Below are positions 47,184-59,951 of a DNA stretch of 64,000 bases, in pieces. The translations under genes were made by a program, and so were the position numbers. The first letter of the stretch is position 1; each line of letters starts with the position of its first letter. This DNA is from Lunularia cruciata. Its lineage: Eukaryota > Streptophyta > Marchantiopsida > Lunulariales > Lunulariaceae. The notes under the pieces are model-generated. The model made no database searches. It worked only from the letters and a program-made list of their open reading frames with translations, and was not told the DNA's origin. Location of the stretch: contig OX419761.1 of the NCBI GenBank assembly GCA_948567375.1, forward strand, positions 60,115,089-60,179,088, given 5' to 3'.

Positions 47184-47921
47184 TGTAATACTCCAAGGAC
47201 AAGAGAAGAGAAAAAACACAAATTGCACACTCAAACAATCGATGCTCCAAGGGAGCACCTTCTCTTTATTATATAGACAAAGAGGATCTCCTCCAAGGAA
47301 GCTCCACCATGGGATTAGGGACACATATAGGTGACATGTCAGCAAGCTCCACCCTTGGATTACTTACTTGGATGGGTGACATGTCTGGTCTAGGTCCTAT
47401 CTGGTTGGTCAAACAAGCTTTGATCGAAGGGAATCTTTTAGGGATCTTCATGTAAGAATCTCAGAATCACGTGAGTAAGGTACCGTTGGAAAGCTCTCGA
47501 CGAGACAAAGCAAGGGGGAGGGAAGGCCAGCTTTTCCTCTATTGAGGGGGGGAATCTGCACATTTTTGAGGCCTAATTCATCTATTTAGGCCTCCAAAAT
47601 TGCTTTCAAAGATTCAGGCATATTTCGGTTCCTACTCTATTAGTAGAAGTCCCCTTTTGGTGATACCTCTTTCTGATCTGTTTAGTCCATCATGTGTAAC
47701 ATCCTTCAAGATGTTACAAAACCAATTCTCCCCTTTAAATCATATGTCTAGCTATTGATTCTAAGGTTCTCAAGTCTATTTTGGTTTCTGCCCTATTAGT
47801 AGAAGTACTCTTTTGGTGATACTTCTATCTTATCTATTTTGACCATCATGTATAACATCATTCTAGATGTTACCAAATTGAATTTCACATCTAGATCATA
47901 TGGCTAGCTCTTGGTATTACA
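47184..47921 (-). mobile_element. 5' LTR of element 3
   Basis: 738 bp, termini TGTAATAC...GTATTACA. It contains two related blocks, each with GAGGCCTAATTCATC-type or TATTAGTAGAAGT-type sequence, separated by about 160 bp. This internal duplication explains why it is longer than the LTRs of element 2. Confidence 0.93.
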
Positions 47922-47926
47922 CTTAT

Positions 47927-49015
47927 GTTGGTGCTTTGATGATGGACTAGAGAGACATACTATGTAGTGTATAGACATTGTAGACATGGTGTACTTTACT
48001 TGTGTATCATTCACTCACCCAAAATTGTAGGGTGTGCTCACATTGTATAATTTATTTTCATAATTGTATAGTTCATACTTCATTCATGGTGCTCATATTC
48101 ACTCATATTACTCATGGTTATATTTGGTTTGAATTATAAAATGTAAATGTTTAGAATGATAAAATCTTCATAATCCATATGAAATGTTTATGGCTAAAAT
48201 CATACATCAATATAATTAATGAATATTTATTTGACTCAAGGTTTATCACATCTATACCAATCCCAATCTCAAAAAAATCTCCAAACACATCCATCTTCTT
48301 CGTCCAATCACTTTATATTATTCTTACTTGCAATTATTTATTTACATACTTGATATTTCTTTATAAAATGATCTAGACATCTAAAATTCACCACTTCAAT
48401 AGCCATTTCCAATCTAAATGGCTAAGACTCCATTTTTTGTACTACCCTAATTGAGATGCATATTATGCAAGCTTGCCTACATAGACTGAACTTGCTAGGC
48501 ACATGGACTTTTACCTACCTCTGGAATTTTTAGAGAGTATTTCTTGTTGACTCTTATACTCTTCATGTGTTGACTCTAAGAGAATGGAAAAAAACAAGGA
48601 ATTATGTTTTCATGAAAACACATGAGACCAATTTCTCACTATTGTGCTAAGAAGAGATAAGATGGAATTCATTATAGATGTCTTGATTACACATGAAACA
48701 TATCTTGACTTAAAATGACAATAAGATTGAGCTAAGAACTAGATCTTGCCAGGAAGTGATAAGATAACATGATAAAGCTAAATCAAGCATATGGATGAAT
48801 AAATGTCATTGTAACTTTATAGATAAAATGATTTTAAGAGATGAGTAACACACATCTAAAAGTAACCCACTAGTGATTATCACTATCATTCACTTGTGCA
48901 AGAGTTGTAATTGGGCACTTGAAACTTACTGTCCATACTATACTTATTACCAAAACCAAAGTGTATACAATCTATGTTTGAAAGTGTTGTAATAATGCTA
49001 TTGGTTTCATCAGAT
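47927..49015. other. AT-rich DNA without a recognised gene
   Basis: About 1.1 kb, strongly AT-rich, with no open frame above 65 codons and no recognised repeat. Confidence 0.5.
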
Positions 49016-49019
49016 GTTT

Positions 49020-49600
49020 TTCTAGCTCTCGCTAATTGAAGTGTAACAGAATAATATCTTTTTGATTTTAAGTTTCTTTACTTTAGACCTGATTTTCTCT
49101 GTTACTAAATATATTCTTTGCCTCAAGTTCCTCATGTTCTTTTCCATCTTTGCCACCTTTGATGCTTCAAACTCTACTATTTCACACCTTTCTTTAGCTT
49201 CTAGTGGATCAATCTTCAATTTGGTATGGCTAGCCAAATCCTACAACAAAGTAGCAATGGTAGGAGTAATCTTAGAATACTTTAGAATCCTCCTCCTCTT
49301 CCAAGTTTCAATTTCCTTTGATGCTTTTCTAGTCTCCTTAGTCTCCTTGGATACTTTTCTACTCTCCTCCTTGTGCTCTTCTAAAGTGATGATACTCCTC
49401 TTCTTCCAAAGGGTACTTGTGCTCACCATGTGCTCTTGTCAAGCATGTCATTCTCATATTCCGGTCCTCTCGATTCACCATCCTCATGTTTTCGTCCCTC
49501 TAAATCAACTTTTCTACCGATTCATTGAACACATTAAAAGAAGCTTGGAACTGCACATGTGTACTGGAGATAATAAAGGAAATAGGAATTGAATTAAATG
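49020..49600 (-). pseudogene. Unrecognised coiled-coil coding relic
   Basis: The minus strand reads lysine/glutamate-rich helices (SKETKETRKASKEIETWKRR; EFEASKVAKMEKNMRNLRQR) broken by stops. The opposite strand has a 176-codon open frame that I take to be its hydrophobic shadow. The style resembles the coiled-coil of element X but no clear homology was seen. Confidence 0.35.
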
Positions 49601-49799
49601 GAGAATCTTCCCGTTCTTCCTCCTCAAGGACAAAACATGTTCCGTCCAAGATTCAAACTTCCTCTTTGGTACAACCACCAATACTCACTAGGGAGGAGGA
49701 TAAATATTTGCTCCGCTACCAAACAATGAATCCACCCTATAGAAACTACTCATTGTTTGGTCAGTCGTCCCTAATTACATGCCGGCAACCCTGGAACTG

Positions 49800-52371
49800 A
49801 AAACCTGCCACCCCTAAAGGACTTTTCAACACCCGTAAAATGATTCACTGGAGCGTTCATTTTTTGGAGATGTAATTTTAAGGGCATCCGGACCAATTTT
49901 TTTCAAATATTTACGGGTCCATATGGACTACCCGTAAATTGGTCAATTTGAAATCTGGAAGCACTTAATTAGTGGTGCACAATTAAGATTTACGGAACAC
50001 TATCAAATTAAATTCGAAAATCCCCCCTATCATTCTGTTATTGACGTCTCGCGGGTTTATTCATGAAGTGGAACGACAAACTGCTGTGTGATCCACGCCT
50101 ATTCTTATCAGGGTACTTAATATTTCTTCTTGTCCACAATCGCAAGTGCTTGTCCTTTTGGTCCGCCAAGAGTGCAGAATTGCAGAGTAAGGCACAACTG
50201 TTTAAATCAGAGAAGCTTTCTCCCCGGGCTGAAACCCAAACCAAGGAATGCCCTTATTTAGGAGAGAGCGCCTAAGTCCTGTAACAACAGCGTCTGACTC
50301 CTCGATCTTCAGCGAACAATTTGATCTTCGCTTCTTTAGGCATGTTAGATCCTCCGAACATATGCCTCCGGACTTTTGAAGGTCTGTTTCGGAGTCAAAT
50401 GTCAGACATGGATGGTGGCTGCTGAGACCTTGCACAATCATCTTTTGTAAGCGACCAAACTGCTTTTACGCTCTGGTTTCCGAAGGTACACGATTTTGAT
50501 TCATGAGTCCTTCATACTCCGTTCAATTCTCATAGTGTGCTGTCGGTTGCTCTACCACTACTGCTGAGGAAGCTCGCTGGAGATTTAGGATTTGGGTTTC
50601 CTTTTTCTTGGTTTGCCAGAGGCAGATCTGTGAGCGTACTGGTCAATCGCCATAGATTCATATTCTGTATCTACACAGGTCCCCTGCTCTTCTCTGACAC
50701 GGAGTTGCCTGGTCCCGTTTGTTGGATGGAGTGGTGTTGATGAGTACCTGCGAAATCGTCCCCTCTATGTTTGACGCGAAATTTAGCAAGATTCGAGTTA
50801 ATTTTTATCATGGATTTGGATGTTCATTCGTAGTGACTACACATATCTCGTAGATGATTCATCTGGAGGAGCAAGCTTTCTGCGAACCGGACCACAAGAA
50901 CCTCTTACCTTTAATCCTCGTAATGAGGTTTTACTGAAAATGACGTCTTTGGGTTTATTTATAAGTCATCGCGACAGGCTTGTTTATCAAAACTGTCGGG
51001 TATATCTGCATGATTTGAACTGAGGTCGTACTCCACTTGCGTTGTGGTTTAGTGAAGAAGAACTTAAATCTTTAGGCTCCCGGAAACTCTCATGAGCATT
51101 CGTCAGCTTAAAGAGAGCGAACCCGTGGTGCCTAAGTACACTAGTATGTTGTGAAATGTAATTACTGGATTGGCGTGGAGGTTTGTCTCGTCTTTGTAGG
51201 TTTTTACATGCAGTCTTAAGTTGCGCATCCACCTGGACTCCGGGTATGCAAGTCTTGGCGTGCCCCTTTTGTTGCTAGCACTATATTTTTGGAGAACTGT
51301 TACATGTGCTCGTCATTGTCAAATTGCTTGCATTCATCTGACCTTGCGTTGTATAGCATCAATACCTCGTTTGCACGTTGTAACTGTCGCTTTCTTTCCA
51401 GTTTTGGGTTCAGCTTATTGATTGGCCTTCACACATATGTCCTGAAGCTTTTGTTTCCGTCTGCTGCAGAGACGTCAGACCTGAGGCGAGTTACCGGTAA
51501 TCGGCTGATTCGTCTTATTCATGTCACAGGTATGCCATCAGGTGAACGCTCAACACTAGAATCCATCTGTGAGTTGAACTTCATGGTTCAGACGAAGTAT
51601 CTGTGTAATCTGTAACCTACATTTCTAGGATTGTCGACATTGTGCTTATCAGAGTCCTGTACTTCTAAATGTCGAGATTTATTCAACGTGGTGCTGAAAC
51701 ACAAAGTATTGAGGTTTTCTGCAATCCACCTAAACCTTTTTTTAATGTTAGAAGCCGAGTGTGATGAAAGAGTAGTCTATATTAGGTACTTACTTATGGT
51801 GTGCTTTTACCCTTTTGTTCGCCGATCCTTTGATTGTCTAGAGAAGCTTATTTTCCACTGTAGCATGTGGAAAGGTCGCGGAAGTCAGCATGTTACGGTA
51901 CACTGAGAAACGAATGATTTCAAACTTATACTGGTCAGGCGGAGGGCCTGGGGTTCCTACCTACGTCAAGTCGGTAGAAAATGTGTATACCATTTTTTCC
52001 TCGCAATCGTACATCATTGTTCTAACTAGTGCAGTTTGTAACTGAAGTTGTGTTTGGATATAGGTTGTGATTGAAGCTGTAGCTGACATTGTAAAAGTGA
52101 GACAATCTTCCTATAGAATTCTGCCATAGACTGCAAAGATCTGGAAGTTACGCCTTTCAAGTAAAAATTCTGGCGTGTTGACCTTACCATTGTTAAATAA
52201 GGAACTACTGAGTTCAAATAGCATCACGCGTGATGGAAGCCAAAATTGCCGTTCACTATCTAACCCTTGCAGATATGTAATTGACTGTGTCAGGATTGCG
52301 ATGAAGCACTGTGTTACTTCCACTAGTGAGACAACTGAGTCGTAGTAGAGCTTGGAAGCGCATGAGACAGT
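49800..52371. other. Upstream region of the frataxin gene
   Basis: GC content rises sharply at about 49.8-50 kb. No second gene could be assigned. A stretch at 51469-51530 has a good acceptor (CTGCTGCAG) and donor (CACAG|GTATGC) and could be a non-coding or foreign exon, but no protein family is recognised. Promoter and 5' UTR of frataxin presumably lie near 52 kb. No reliable TATA element was seen. Confidence 0.4.
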
Positions 52372-55300
52372 ATGGCACTCACAAAGTTAGCGCCGCCAGT
52401 TGTTGCCTTATACAGACGATTGTATCACGACCTCCTCGATTGTGCATCCTTATTTATTCGTCAAACATCAAGGGCCGAGAGGAGGGCTGTAACATCCCTC
52501 CTGGTTCCGAGCGAAAGCATGGGAGAGACATCCTGCAGTGTTGCCCTAGAAAAGGGCAAAAGCCTCGCGAACAAAATTTGTGAAGAAGGTGGGACGATAA
52601 GAACCTTTCCTCTTCAAACCTCACACGGGGGTAGTCGCGCCCATTTTACTGCGTGGATGATATCAAGGTGTTCCAGTTCTGCGACGCACAGTGGAGGACC
52701 AGTTCCGGCGGACCCGAGGTAGAATCCTGCCTATGAGTTTCTGATTTTATTAGTAGCCAACGAATAGGTTTTTGTGAGCGTTTAACAGAACAATGTGGTG
52801 TATTCATTCAACCTTCTGATTGCGAGAGATTATCATGTCTAATCTAATTTTGTCCGCAAGTTACTTGCAAGACGCTCTGTTGTAGATGACTGTTCATAGT
52901 ATTCTCAGGCAAAGTAGAGCATTCCAAGATAAAAATGTGTCATCGTGCTTGAACTTAAGCCTCGCCCATGGAAAGTACAGTTGATTCTTGGCAAAGCTTG
53001 GTAATCATATGTGTGCATCACGGTCTCGTTGTTGAAATTGGAGTCTACTCCGTCACAGAAGCATTGACATGCAACATAGGATTATCTAGTTTAGGCTGGA
53101 GTAAAATCGACAGAAATGCGGATACCCTGACTCCTTGTCTGGCGCTGATGAAATCTATTGGTACGGTGGTGCTTTAATGCTTTGGGCTTTGTTGGTGTTG
53201 CTGATTCCTGAACTGCTGATGGCAGCAACAGTTTCGTCCATTCTGCACGCATCTAATTGAAATGAACTTCGTCATGGATCTTATTGCCGGGTTTAACTCA
53301 TTTGTCCTAGACATATGGTGTCGCTGTTCTTGATTCCGCTCATATTTCTATGCGGATACATAGTTGTTGCAGTTACTAATAACGATGTTCACTTCGCTCA
53401 ATATTTTCGCTATGCACAGTGACTTGATACTGGACTTCCTTAATACTTGCTTTCTTTCGGTACTAACTATTTCGTTAGTATAGTTTGCTGCATCCTGGTA
53501 CTTTACTTCTGCATTTACCATTGTCTTGGGCCTTTCTCCTTTTACCCTCTTTACTTCTCTGCCACTAACATATTTCTCTCTCTGCATTCACTCATTTCTC
53601 CCCACTCCACAGGTATTGTATTGCATTCACGACTTCTCTTCGTCATTTCCTTTGTGTAAACTCCACCTGTGCCATCCATGCAGTTCTTTTCTGCCTTCAC
53701 ACATCCTCTAGGTTGTGGAGTGAACGTTTCATACAAACCTCTGAGATCCGTAAAGAAATTGAGAATTAGCTCGGTTAACATGTTGGCTTCACAAATCTCA
53801 GGTACGGTCATTTGTCTTGTCTGTAATCGAAATACATTTCATGAGGGAGTAGACATTCCATGAGGGAAGAGTAATGTTCTGGTAGGTGGAGGAATTGATT
53901 GTCACAGGAATCTTAAACTGGGTGACCAGTCCCTTGCACTCTGTCTACTGTCGCATGTCTAAGAGAACGTTATTTTAGTCTGTCATTAACTTAGCTTGTA
54001 ATGCTCATTCAACTTGGAGGTTTCTGCGTGTTGTCTTTCAGTTCCCTGCTGGAGGAGGAGTACTTTCATGATTTGGCAGATGATGTTCTCCATCTATTGC
54101 AGGATAAAATTGAGGTAACATTAACCTATCTCTTGATACCTTCACACGACTAGCCCTGATTTGAGTATCTATATAGAAAACGGAAAGTAAACGAGTGGCA
54201 GGGTTTAGACTATGATAAAACTGTGTTCTGTGAGAGCGTTGTAGGCTATATTTCGTCTTCAATTTTGCATCTTCCAAGCTGTAGGTTATGATAACCATAT
54301 ATACAACTTTACCTTGGCCTTGGCACTCATGAGTTTTCAAACAGAAACTCAGTACCATGGGTACTGACACTTGCTCAGTTACTTCGGCACTGTGTTCGGC
54401 ACTGTGTTCGGCACTGTGTACGGCACTGTGTTCGGCACTGATGAAGTCGCATGTGTTTTAGTGGAGGTTTACTATGGCCGCCTTCTGCTTCCCTCAGTTT
54501 GTTTAGTGTCTCAGGACTCGAGCATCCATAGCGCTTGTTGTGATATACTCTATCGAGTCCATAGCAACTTTTTTTATAGTGCTCCTTCTCAGCCTAAAGA
54601 CCATCCACTCTCTTCCCCTTCGCTCCAACTCACATTTCTTGTTTTGCTTCATGGTTCCTATACATGTGTTCTGTACAGTCTGCCAATTTCAGTTCTCTTG
54701 ATTGGTTTAGTTTTGACTCGTGGGTCTTCAATCACAGCTTGTCTATTTCACTACATACTTTACTTAGCGCTGATGTATATCTGTTCTCTACTGTTGATCA
54801 GTGGCGCTGATTGTATTAATCGAATAATAGAACTAGATAGCAACTTTTTTTATTATCTAATGGACACTTGTAAAGAGGAAAAGATATAGCGATATTTCGT
54901 TTGTGCTTAACTTCGCGTTTAATCTGTTAGATTCTTTACCTAATTTAGGGTTTCATTGCTCATCTCGATTTTTACATATCATGTTACATGTTTGCCTTGG
55001 CAAACATGTAACTCATGAGCTTTCAAACAGAACTGGGCTCGAGGAATTCTGACATTCGCTCAGCTATTTCGGCACTACGTTTGGCACTGATGAAGTCGGG
55101 CATGCTTTCGGGGAGGCTTTCTATGGCAGCCGCCTTCTTCCTCTGGCGGTTTTGGCATTATAGGAGTCATGCGTCCATAGTGCATGCAGTGATATGCTCT
55201 ATCCAGTCTCCTAACGCCATACTCTAATTTACTTTCGCAAACAGGGGAAGCAAAGCAGAGTGGAAATCCTTCTAAGAAGGATATTCACTTTACTTTTTCA

Positions 55301-58300
55301 TACCCGAAATCCCGGGTTTGGTTTCAATGAATTTAGTTGTCCATTCATTCTGTTTGGTTTTCAATTGTTTAACATTCGCTTATTTTGAGATTTCTTGATA
55401 TAAGATGATTCTTCGTTTCCTCAGTACACATTGGTGCACGGTTTCTCTACATGTAGTTAGTTATATATGAGCGCTACTTGACAATACATGCTTTTTATGA
55501 TCTAATTTCATTTTCTTATCGCAGGTTTCTCAGTCAGTTCTGCTTTCGTTTTATTGCCATTTCATCTACATTTCATTTGCATGGTGGATCCCCTGTTCTT
55601 CGAGCGGCTTCTGTCCTCATAACTCCAATATCATGTTTACATTTCATATGCACACCATTTGCACGTAATGAGTTCTGGATCCCGGCTTCGGCTCTCATGT
55701 CTGAATAGATATAACTTTACCTACCCTCTTCTTGCAAGATGAGTTTTAGAACTCTCCCACTGAGCTAGCTTTGCAGAAGTAACCGAGTTGGCCATGGCAC
55801 TCAGGAGCTTACAGAAATTCGGTCCCGGGAGGTCTGGTACTTCAAGCCAGAAACTTCGACATTATGAGGGCACTAAGAAGTCATAGTGTTTGCGTGTGAA
55901 CTCCTTATGAAGGTCTGACGACCTCTGCTGAGTGATTGCTTAACGCACGTATGCTTACGTAGGGCATGCAGAGTTATACAATATCCTATCTGCATTTCCT
56001 CTTCTTCTGCTCACTGCTTTACTTTCTTTATTTGTCATGCTCCCTGCTTTTCTTCTTATTCTACTCAGATGCTTTACATTCTTCAATGGCTTGTCATGAT
56101 TTTTCCAGTCCTGGTCTTTCAATTCACCACGATTCCTATAATGGTTTCTTACTCTTCCCGTCTAGTTGATTCACATTCGAGTTCTACCTTACCTGACTTT
56201 GAGCACCTTTATATCTCTTTCAGTCGCCTTCATTTCTCTGCGCTTCTCTCAACACTGTCCCTGTTTTTGAGCAACACCTTTGGGAGCAACCGAGTTTGCC
56301 TTGGCACTCATGAGCCTTCGAACAGAAACTTGGTACGAGGGGTACTGACATTTGCTCAGTTACTTCGGCATTGCGTTTGGCACTGATGAAGTCAGATTTG
56401 TTTCCATGGAGGCTTGCAATGGCCGCCTTCTGCTTTCTCTGGCTGTTTCAGCATTTCAGGACTCATGCGTCCATAGCAGATGTAGTGATAAACTCTATCC
56501 AGTCCCTTAACGCCTCACTCGACTTCCCCCGTTTTCTCGGAACGGCTCCTTCGGCTACTCTTAGAGTCTTCATTTAAAATTCGTTCGTGATATCTCTACA
56601 AGTCCTTTACTGTTTGCTTTCATGTGGATTAAAGGTTTCGTTGCAGGTTTTAATATTCTGTTCATCTCTCACGTCGGTGCTTGCCGTTCTTTCGATCTAT
56701 GATCTATCGGGTTGCCTGGCATTTCCATTCCTCTCCATACATTGATTAGCCCTTTTTGTTTACACACATTGATTAACAAGTTTCTCTGCAGGTTTTCTAG
56801 CTTCGGATCAATTTTTGATATCGTTGCTTTGTTTTGATTCCATTCTGCACGTAACATTTCATCTACTTTCCGCATGTTCCTTTCAGTTATATTCTGTCAA
56901 TTCGATCACTTAATTGCAATTATACATACACTTCATATGAAGTTGGTGAGTCCCAAATCTCCCGTTCATCAAACGGCCTCTGTTCTCATCTCTAATATCC
57001 TATCCGCATGTGCATTGCTTAACGCTTTACACGTCGGTTAACAGTTTCTCTGCATGTCGTTATCTTCTGATAATTTTATGATGTCGGTGCTTGGCCTTAC
57101 TTTCGATTTGCGAGTTGCATTTCATCTCCTTTCAGCACGTCCTTTTCATTTAGTTTTGCTTTCATTTTATTGCCATTCCATCTGCACTTCATATGCACTT
57201 AATGAGTTCGGGAATCCAGAACCTGTTCGAGGAATGGCTTCTGCTCTCATCTCTCATATCCTATCCGGATAACCTATCCGACCAGCGAAGACAACATTCA
57301 CTCCTCTCCCACTTCGCTCCACTCCACCCATCCTCAACTAATGCTCTTTCTATTACTACTAGCTCTATGTTTCATGGTTCTGACACAGCTTCCGATTTCA
57401 AGCTTCCTGACCGGCTCCCGATTTCAGATTACTTCAACTTTTTGCTTGCAGGTGGTCGATTATCCGATGTATAATATTTCTCGACATGCGTTCCTTAGCT
57501 GTTACCGACTACACGATGCTTACTAGTTCTATACATGTGTTACTCGCGATATGTTGCTATTATGCTTTTACTTCAGTTTACATTCACTTAATCTCATTTA
57601 CGAATTTAATACTCATCTCGATTTGCATTCATTCTTACATGCATAGATAAAAACCTTTCGAACAGGAAATCTATGATTATCATCATACTGAGATCTGAGT
57701 AATTCAGTCATTCAGTTCTCTCATCCAGGCGGGGAGCTCCTGTCTGAGCCCAACAGATAGTTAATCTCATGTCTCTTTAAATAGCATGGGATTTTATCTG
57801 TTTATATGACAATCATTTTTACCCTAATCCATTCGGCTGATCACATAATCACAAAGAGAATCCAAGGCTCTCCTCCTTTTTGAACCTCCACTTTCCACCC
57901 CCCCCTCATCTTTCGTTTTTCATTGCGTTTCTGTCTCATTTTCCTCTCTTAGCTTCCAATGTGTATTTTCTACTGCCTGTATCGATTTCTTCTAATTTCT
58001 TTGCTTTTGCTTTACTAATCTTGGTTGGTTTTCAGGTTTTCACCATGTATGTCTCGTTCTCTTTCAGATTGCTTCTTCTGCTCATCTGACATCGTAGACC
58101 TAATTTCATTTTCAGCAGTCTTTTCTCCATTCTTCTCTCAATATGATTACTGACTTTTGAGCTTTGAGCGACACCTTACGAAGCAACCGAGTTTGCCTTG
58201 GCACTCATGAGCTTTTGGACAGAAACTAGGATCGAGGGATACTGACATTCGCTCAGCTACTTCGGCACTACGTTTGGCACTGATGAAGTCGTACGTGCAT

Positions 58301-59951
58301 TTGGGGAGGCTTCCTATGGCTGCCTTCTGCTTCGTCTGGCTATTTCAGCGTTTTAGGACCCATGCATCCATAGTGCACGCAGTGATATACTCTATCCAGT
58401 CCCCTAATGCCATGTTGTATACTTCCCCCAAGGGGGGAAGTTAAGCAGAGTGAAAATCATTCAAAGAAGGATTTCCACTCTACTTTTTAACACCCAGAAT
58501 CCCGTTTGTTCAATCAATTTGTTCTGAATTCATTCAGTTTGTATTCAGTTGTTTCACATACGCTTATTTCGAGATTTCTTGAAATGAGTTGACTCTTCGC
58601 TTCAGTACACATTGGTTCACAGATTCTCTACATGTAGTTATATATGTTCGTTGCTGGACAATACATACTTTTATGAATTAGATTTCATCTCCTATTCGCA
58701 TATTTGTTGGTCAGTTCTGCTTTCATTTTATTGCCATTTCATCTACATTTCATTTGCATTTAATGAGTTCTGGATCCCCGATCCTCGAACGGCTTCTGTC
58801 CTCATAATTCCGCTATCATGTTTACATTCCATCTGCACTTCATATGCATTTTCATGAGTTCTGGATCTCCCGTTCTTCGAAGGGCTTCTGCTCTCATCTC
58901 CTATATCCTTTCCGCATACTTTGCTCTATTTCTCCTACTGTAACGGATGTTGGCTTTGATTTTCCTGGATGAATGCACCGTTGACCACTAGGTGGAAGTG
59001 ACGGCTATATAAAAATATCTTATATTCCTCTTGTTTTAATCACTTGGGAGTAAAACTGGTTGAACATTTCATTCTAGAATATAGATGTAGCCATTTCTTA
59101 TCTCTGCCACTTAAGTTGCCCTCAGGCCTCCAGGTGTTCCACCAGCATTTTCTGTTATCATATCTGTTTTATGTGTTTAGTTGTAGCTTTAAGCAAGTTT
59201 ACATCTGGCTCGTTAACAAAAAATAGATATTTCCTCGAAACTGTAGATCGTATGGGGGGAGTACACTGCCTATGAATATTTGAGGAGCCATCATGGGCAG
59301 CAGGAACGGATGTGATATATTTGAAACTTTTGCAGATGCTTGGAGAGGATTTAAATGTTGATGGATTCGACTCAGATTACGCTGTAAGTCATCACTGTAA
59401 CCTTCACCAAAATTATTGGTGGTGTTTCTTTTTCCTCGGGATAGTTCATGATTGCACGCAATTCCGTCCACGCGTGCAGCTTCGGAGCTCGAGTTAAGAT
59501 GACTGCTTGTACTTATGTCTAGATCTCACATCGTGCACAATATCGTTGCAGGATGGAGTGCTGACTGTTCGCCTGGGGAGCTTAGGAACTTACGTCATCA
59601 ATAAACAAACGCCGAATCGGCAGATATGGTTGTCCTCACCTATAAGGTAATTATGACTACTTTCTAGGATCATGGTCTAGATCTTGATTTCTTCACTGGT
59701 TCAAAACCCTTGAATTGTGTTTCTTAATGAGCAAATTCGAGGAGTTCAAATGTCAAGGTCGATGCTTCAAGAACGAATGTTTGATTTGCCGTGCCAATTG
59801 CCACTGTTTGTATATTTACAGTGGACCAGGCAGATTTGACTGGATAGCAGCAAAGAAAGTGTGGCTCTACCGACGCACAAATGACGAGTTAGTGAGTCTG
59901 CTGGAGAAAGAATTTAGTCAGCTATTTTGTGCTAACATCAGTCTTAGTTGA
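52372..59951 (+). CDS. FH: Frataxin, mitochondrial (five exons)
   Basis: Exons 52372-52718, 54042-54114, 59336-59383, 59552-59646 and 59822-59951 give 693 nt, or 230 residues plus stop. All introns are GT-AG, and split codons at exons 1/2 and 4/5 both form AG|T serine. Frataxin works in the mitochondrial matrix with the cysteine desulfurase and scaffold of the Fe-S cluster machinery. Family marks: acidic first helix [20 protein letters not shown], then [38 protein letters not shown] and GPGRFDW, ending [20 protein letters not shown]. The Arg-rich N-terminus ([20 protein letters not shown]) suits a mitochondrial presequence; its length is greater than in Arabidopsis. The start is the first ATG of the open exon 1 frame. 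Intron 2 is 5.2 kb and full of repeats. The core is certain; exon 1 rests on phase, donor and presequence character. Confidence 0.92.
54305..54590 (+). repeat. Intron module copy 1, with 12-bp expansion
   Basis: First of several copies of a module that starts near GCCTTGGCACTCATGAG and includes GGCACTGATGAAGTCG and TGATATACTCTATC. This copy has a local array of TTCGGCACTGTG units (about four, 54386-54435). Confidence 0.85.
54993..55700 (+). repeat. Intron module copy 2 (long)
   Basis: A module copy plus about 450 bp of following sequence. The whole block matches 58170-58860 (CATTCGCTCAGCTA, TTTGGCACTGATGAAGTCG, AGTACACATTGGTxCAC, TTTTATTGCCATTTCATCTA) at roughly 80-85%. Confidence 0.85.
55775..55925 (+). 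repeat. Intron module copy 3 (diverged, partial)
   Basis: AACCGAGTTGGCCATGGCAC and later GGGCACTAAGAAGTCATAG mark a worn partial copy of the module. Confidence 0.6.
56285..56530 (+). repeat. Intron module copy 4
   Basis: Contains AACCGAGTTTGCCTTGGCAC, TTACTTCGGCATTGCG, GGCACTGATGAAGTC and CTATCCAGTCCCTTAACGCC in the same order as the other copies. Confidence 0.85.
57100..57290 (+). repeat. Intron module, downstream half only
   Basis: TTTTATTGCCATTCCATCTG and CACTTAATGAGTTCGGGAAT match the later parts of the long copies at 55.5 and 58.7 kb. Confidence 0.65.
58170..58920 (+). repeat. Intron module copy 5 (long)
   Basis: The best match to copy 2 over about 700 bp. It starts AACCGAGTTTGCCTTGGCAC and runs through TTTATTGCCATTTCATCTAC to TTTTCATGAGTTCTGGATC. 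Confidence 0.85.

Larger units (their letters stand above)
40563..47921 (-). mobile_element. Youngest chromovirus in the window, element 3
   Basis: A full-length Ty3/gypsy chromovirus. LTRs are 40563-40746 plus 41485-42047 (3' LTR, split by a nested solo LTR) and 47184-47921 (5' LTR). Flanks CCTAT and CTTAT agree at 4 of 5. Primer site TGGTATCAAAG (tRNA-iMet) and a purine tract AAAAGGAGGGAGG are present. The LTRs differ at about 4 sites in the first 185 bp, so it is the youngest of the three. It is still broken, with several interruptions in gag-pol. Confidence 0.93.

Noticed and set aside
49062-49592. 176-codon open frame on the plus strand
   Set aside because: It is hydrophobic and low in complexity, and the minus strand of the same stretch reads Lys/Glu-rich coiled-coil sequence. 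It looks like the complement shadow of that relic.
51469-51530. Possible coding exon with good splice borders upstream of frataxin
   Set aside because: No protein family recognised and no phase-compatible neighbour exon seen. Kept only as a note.
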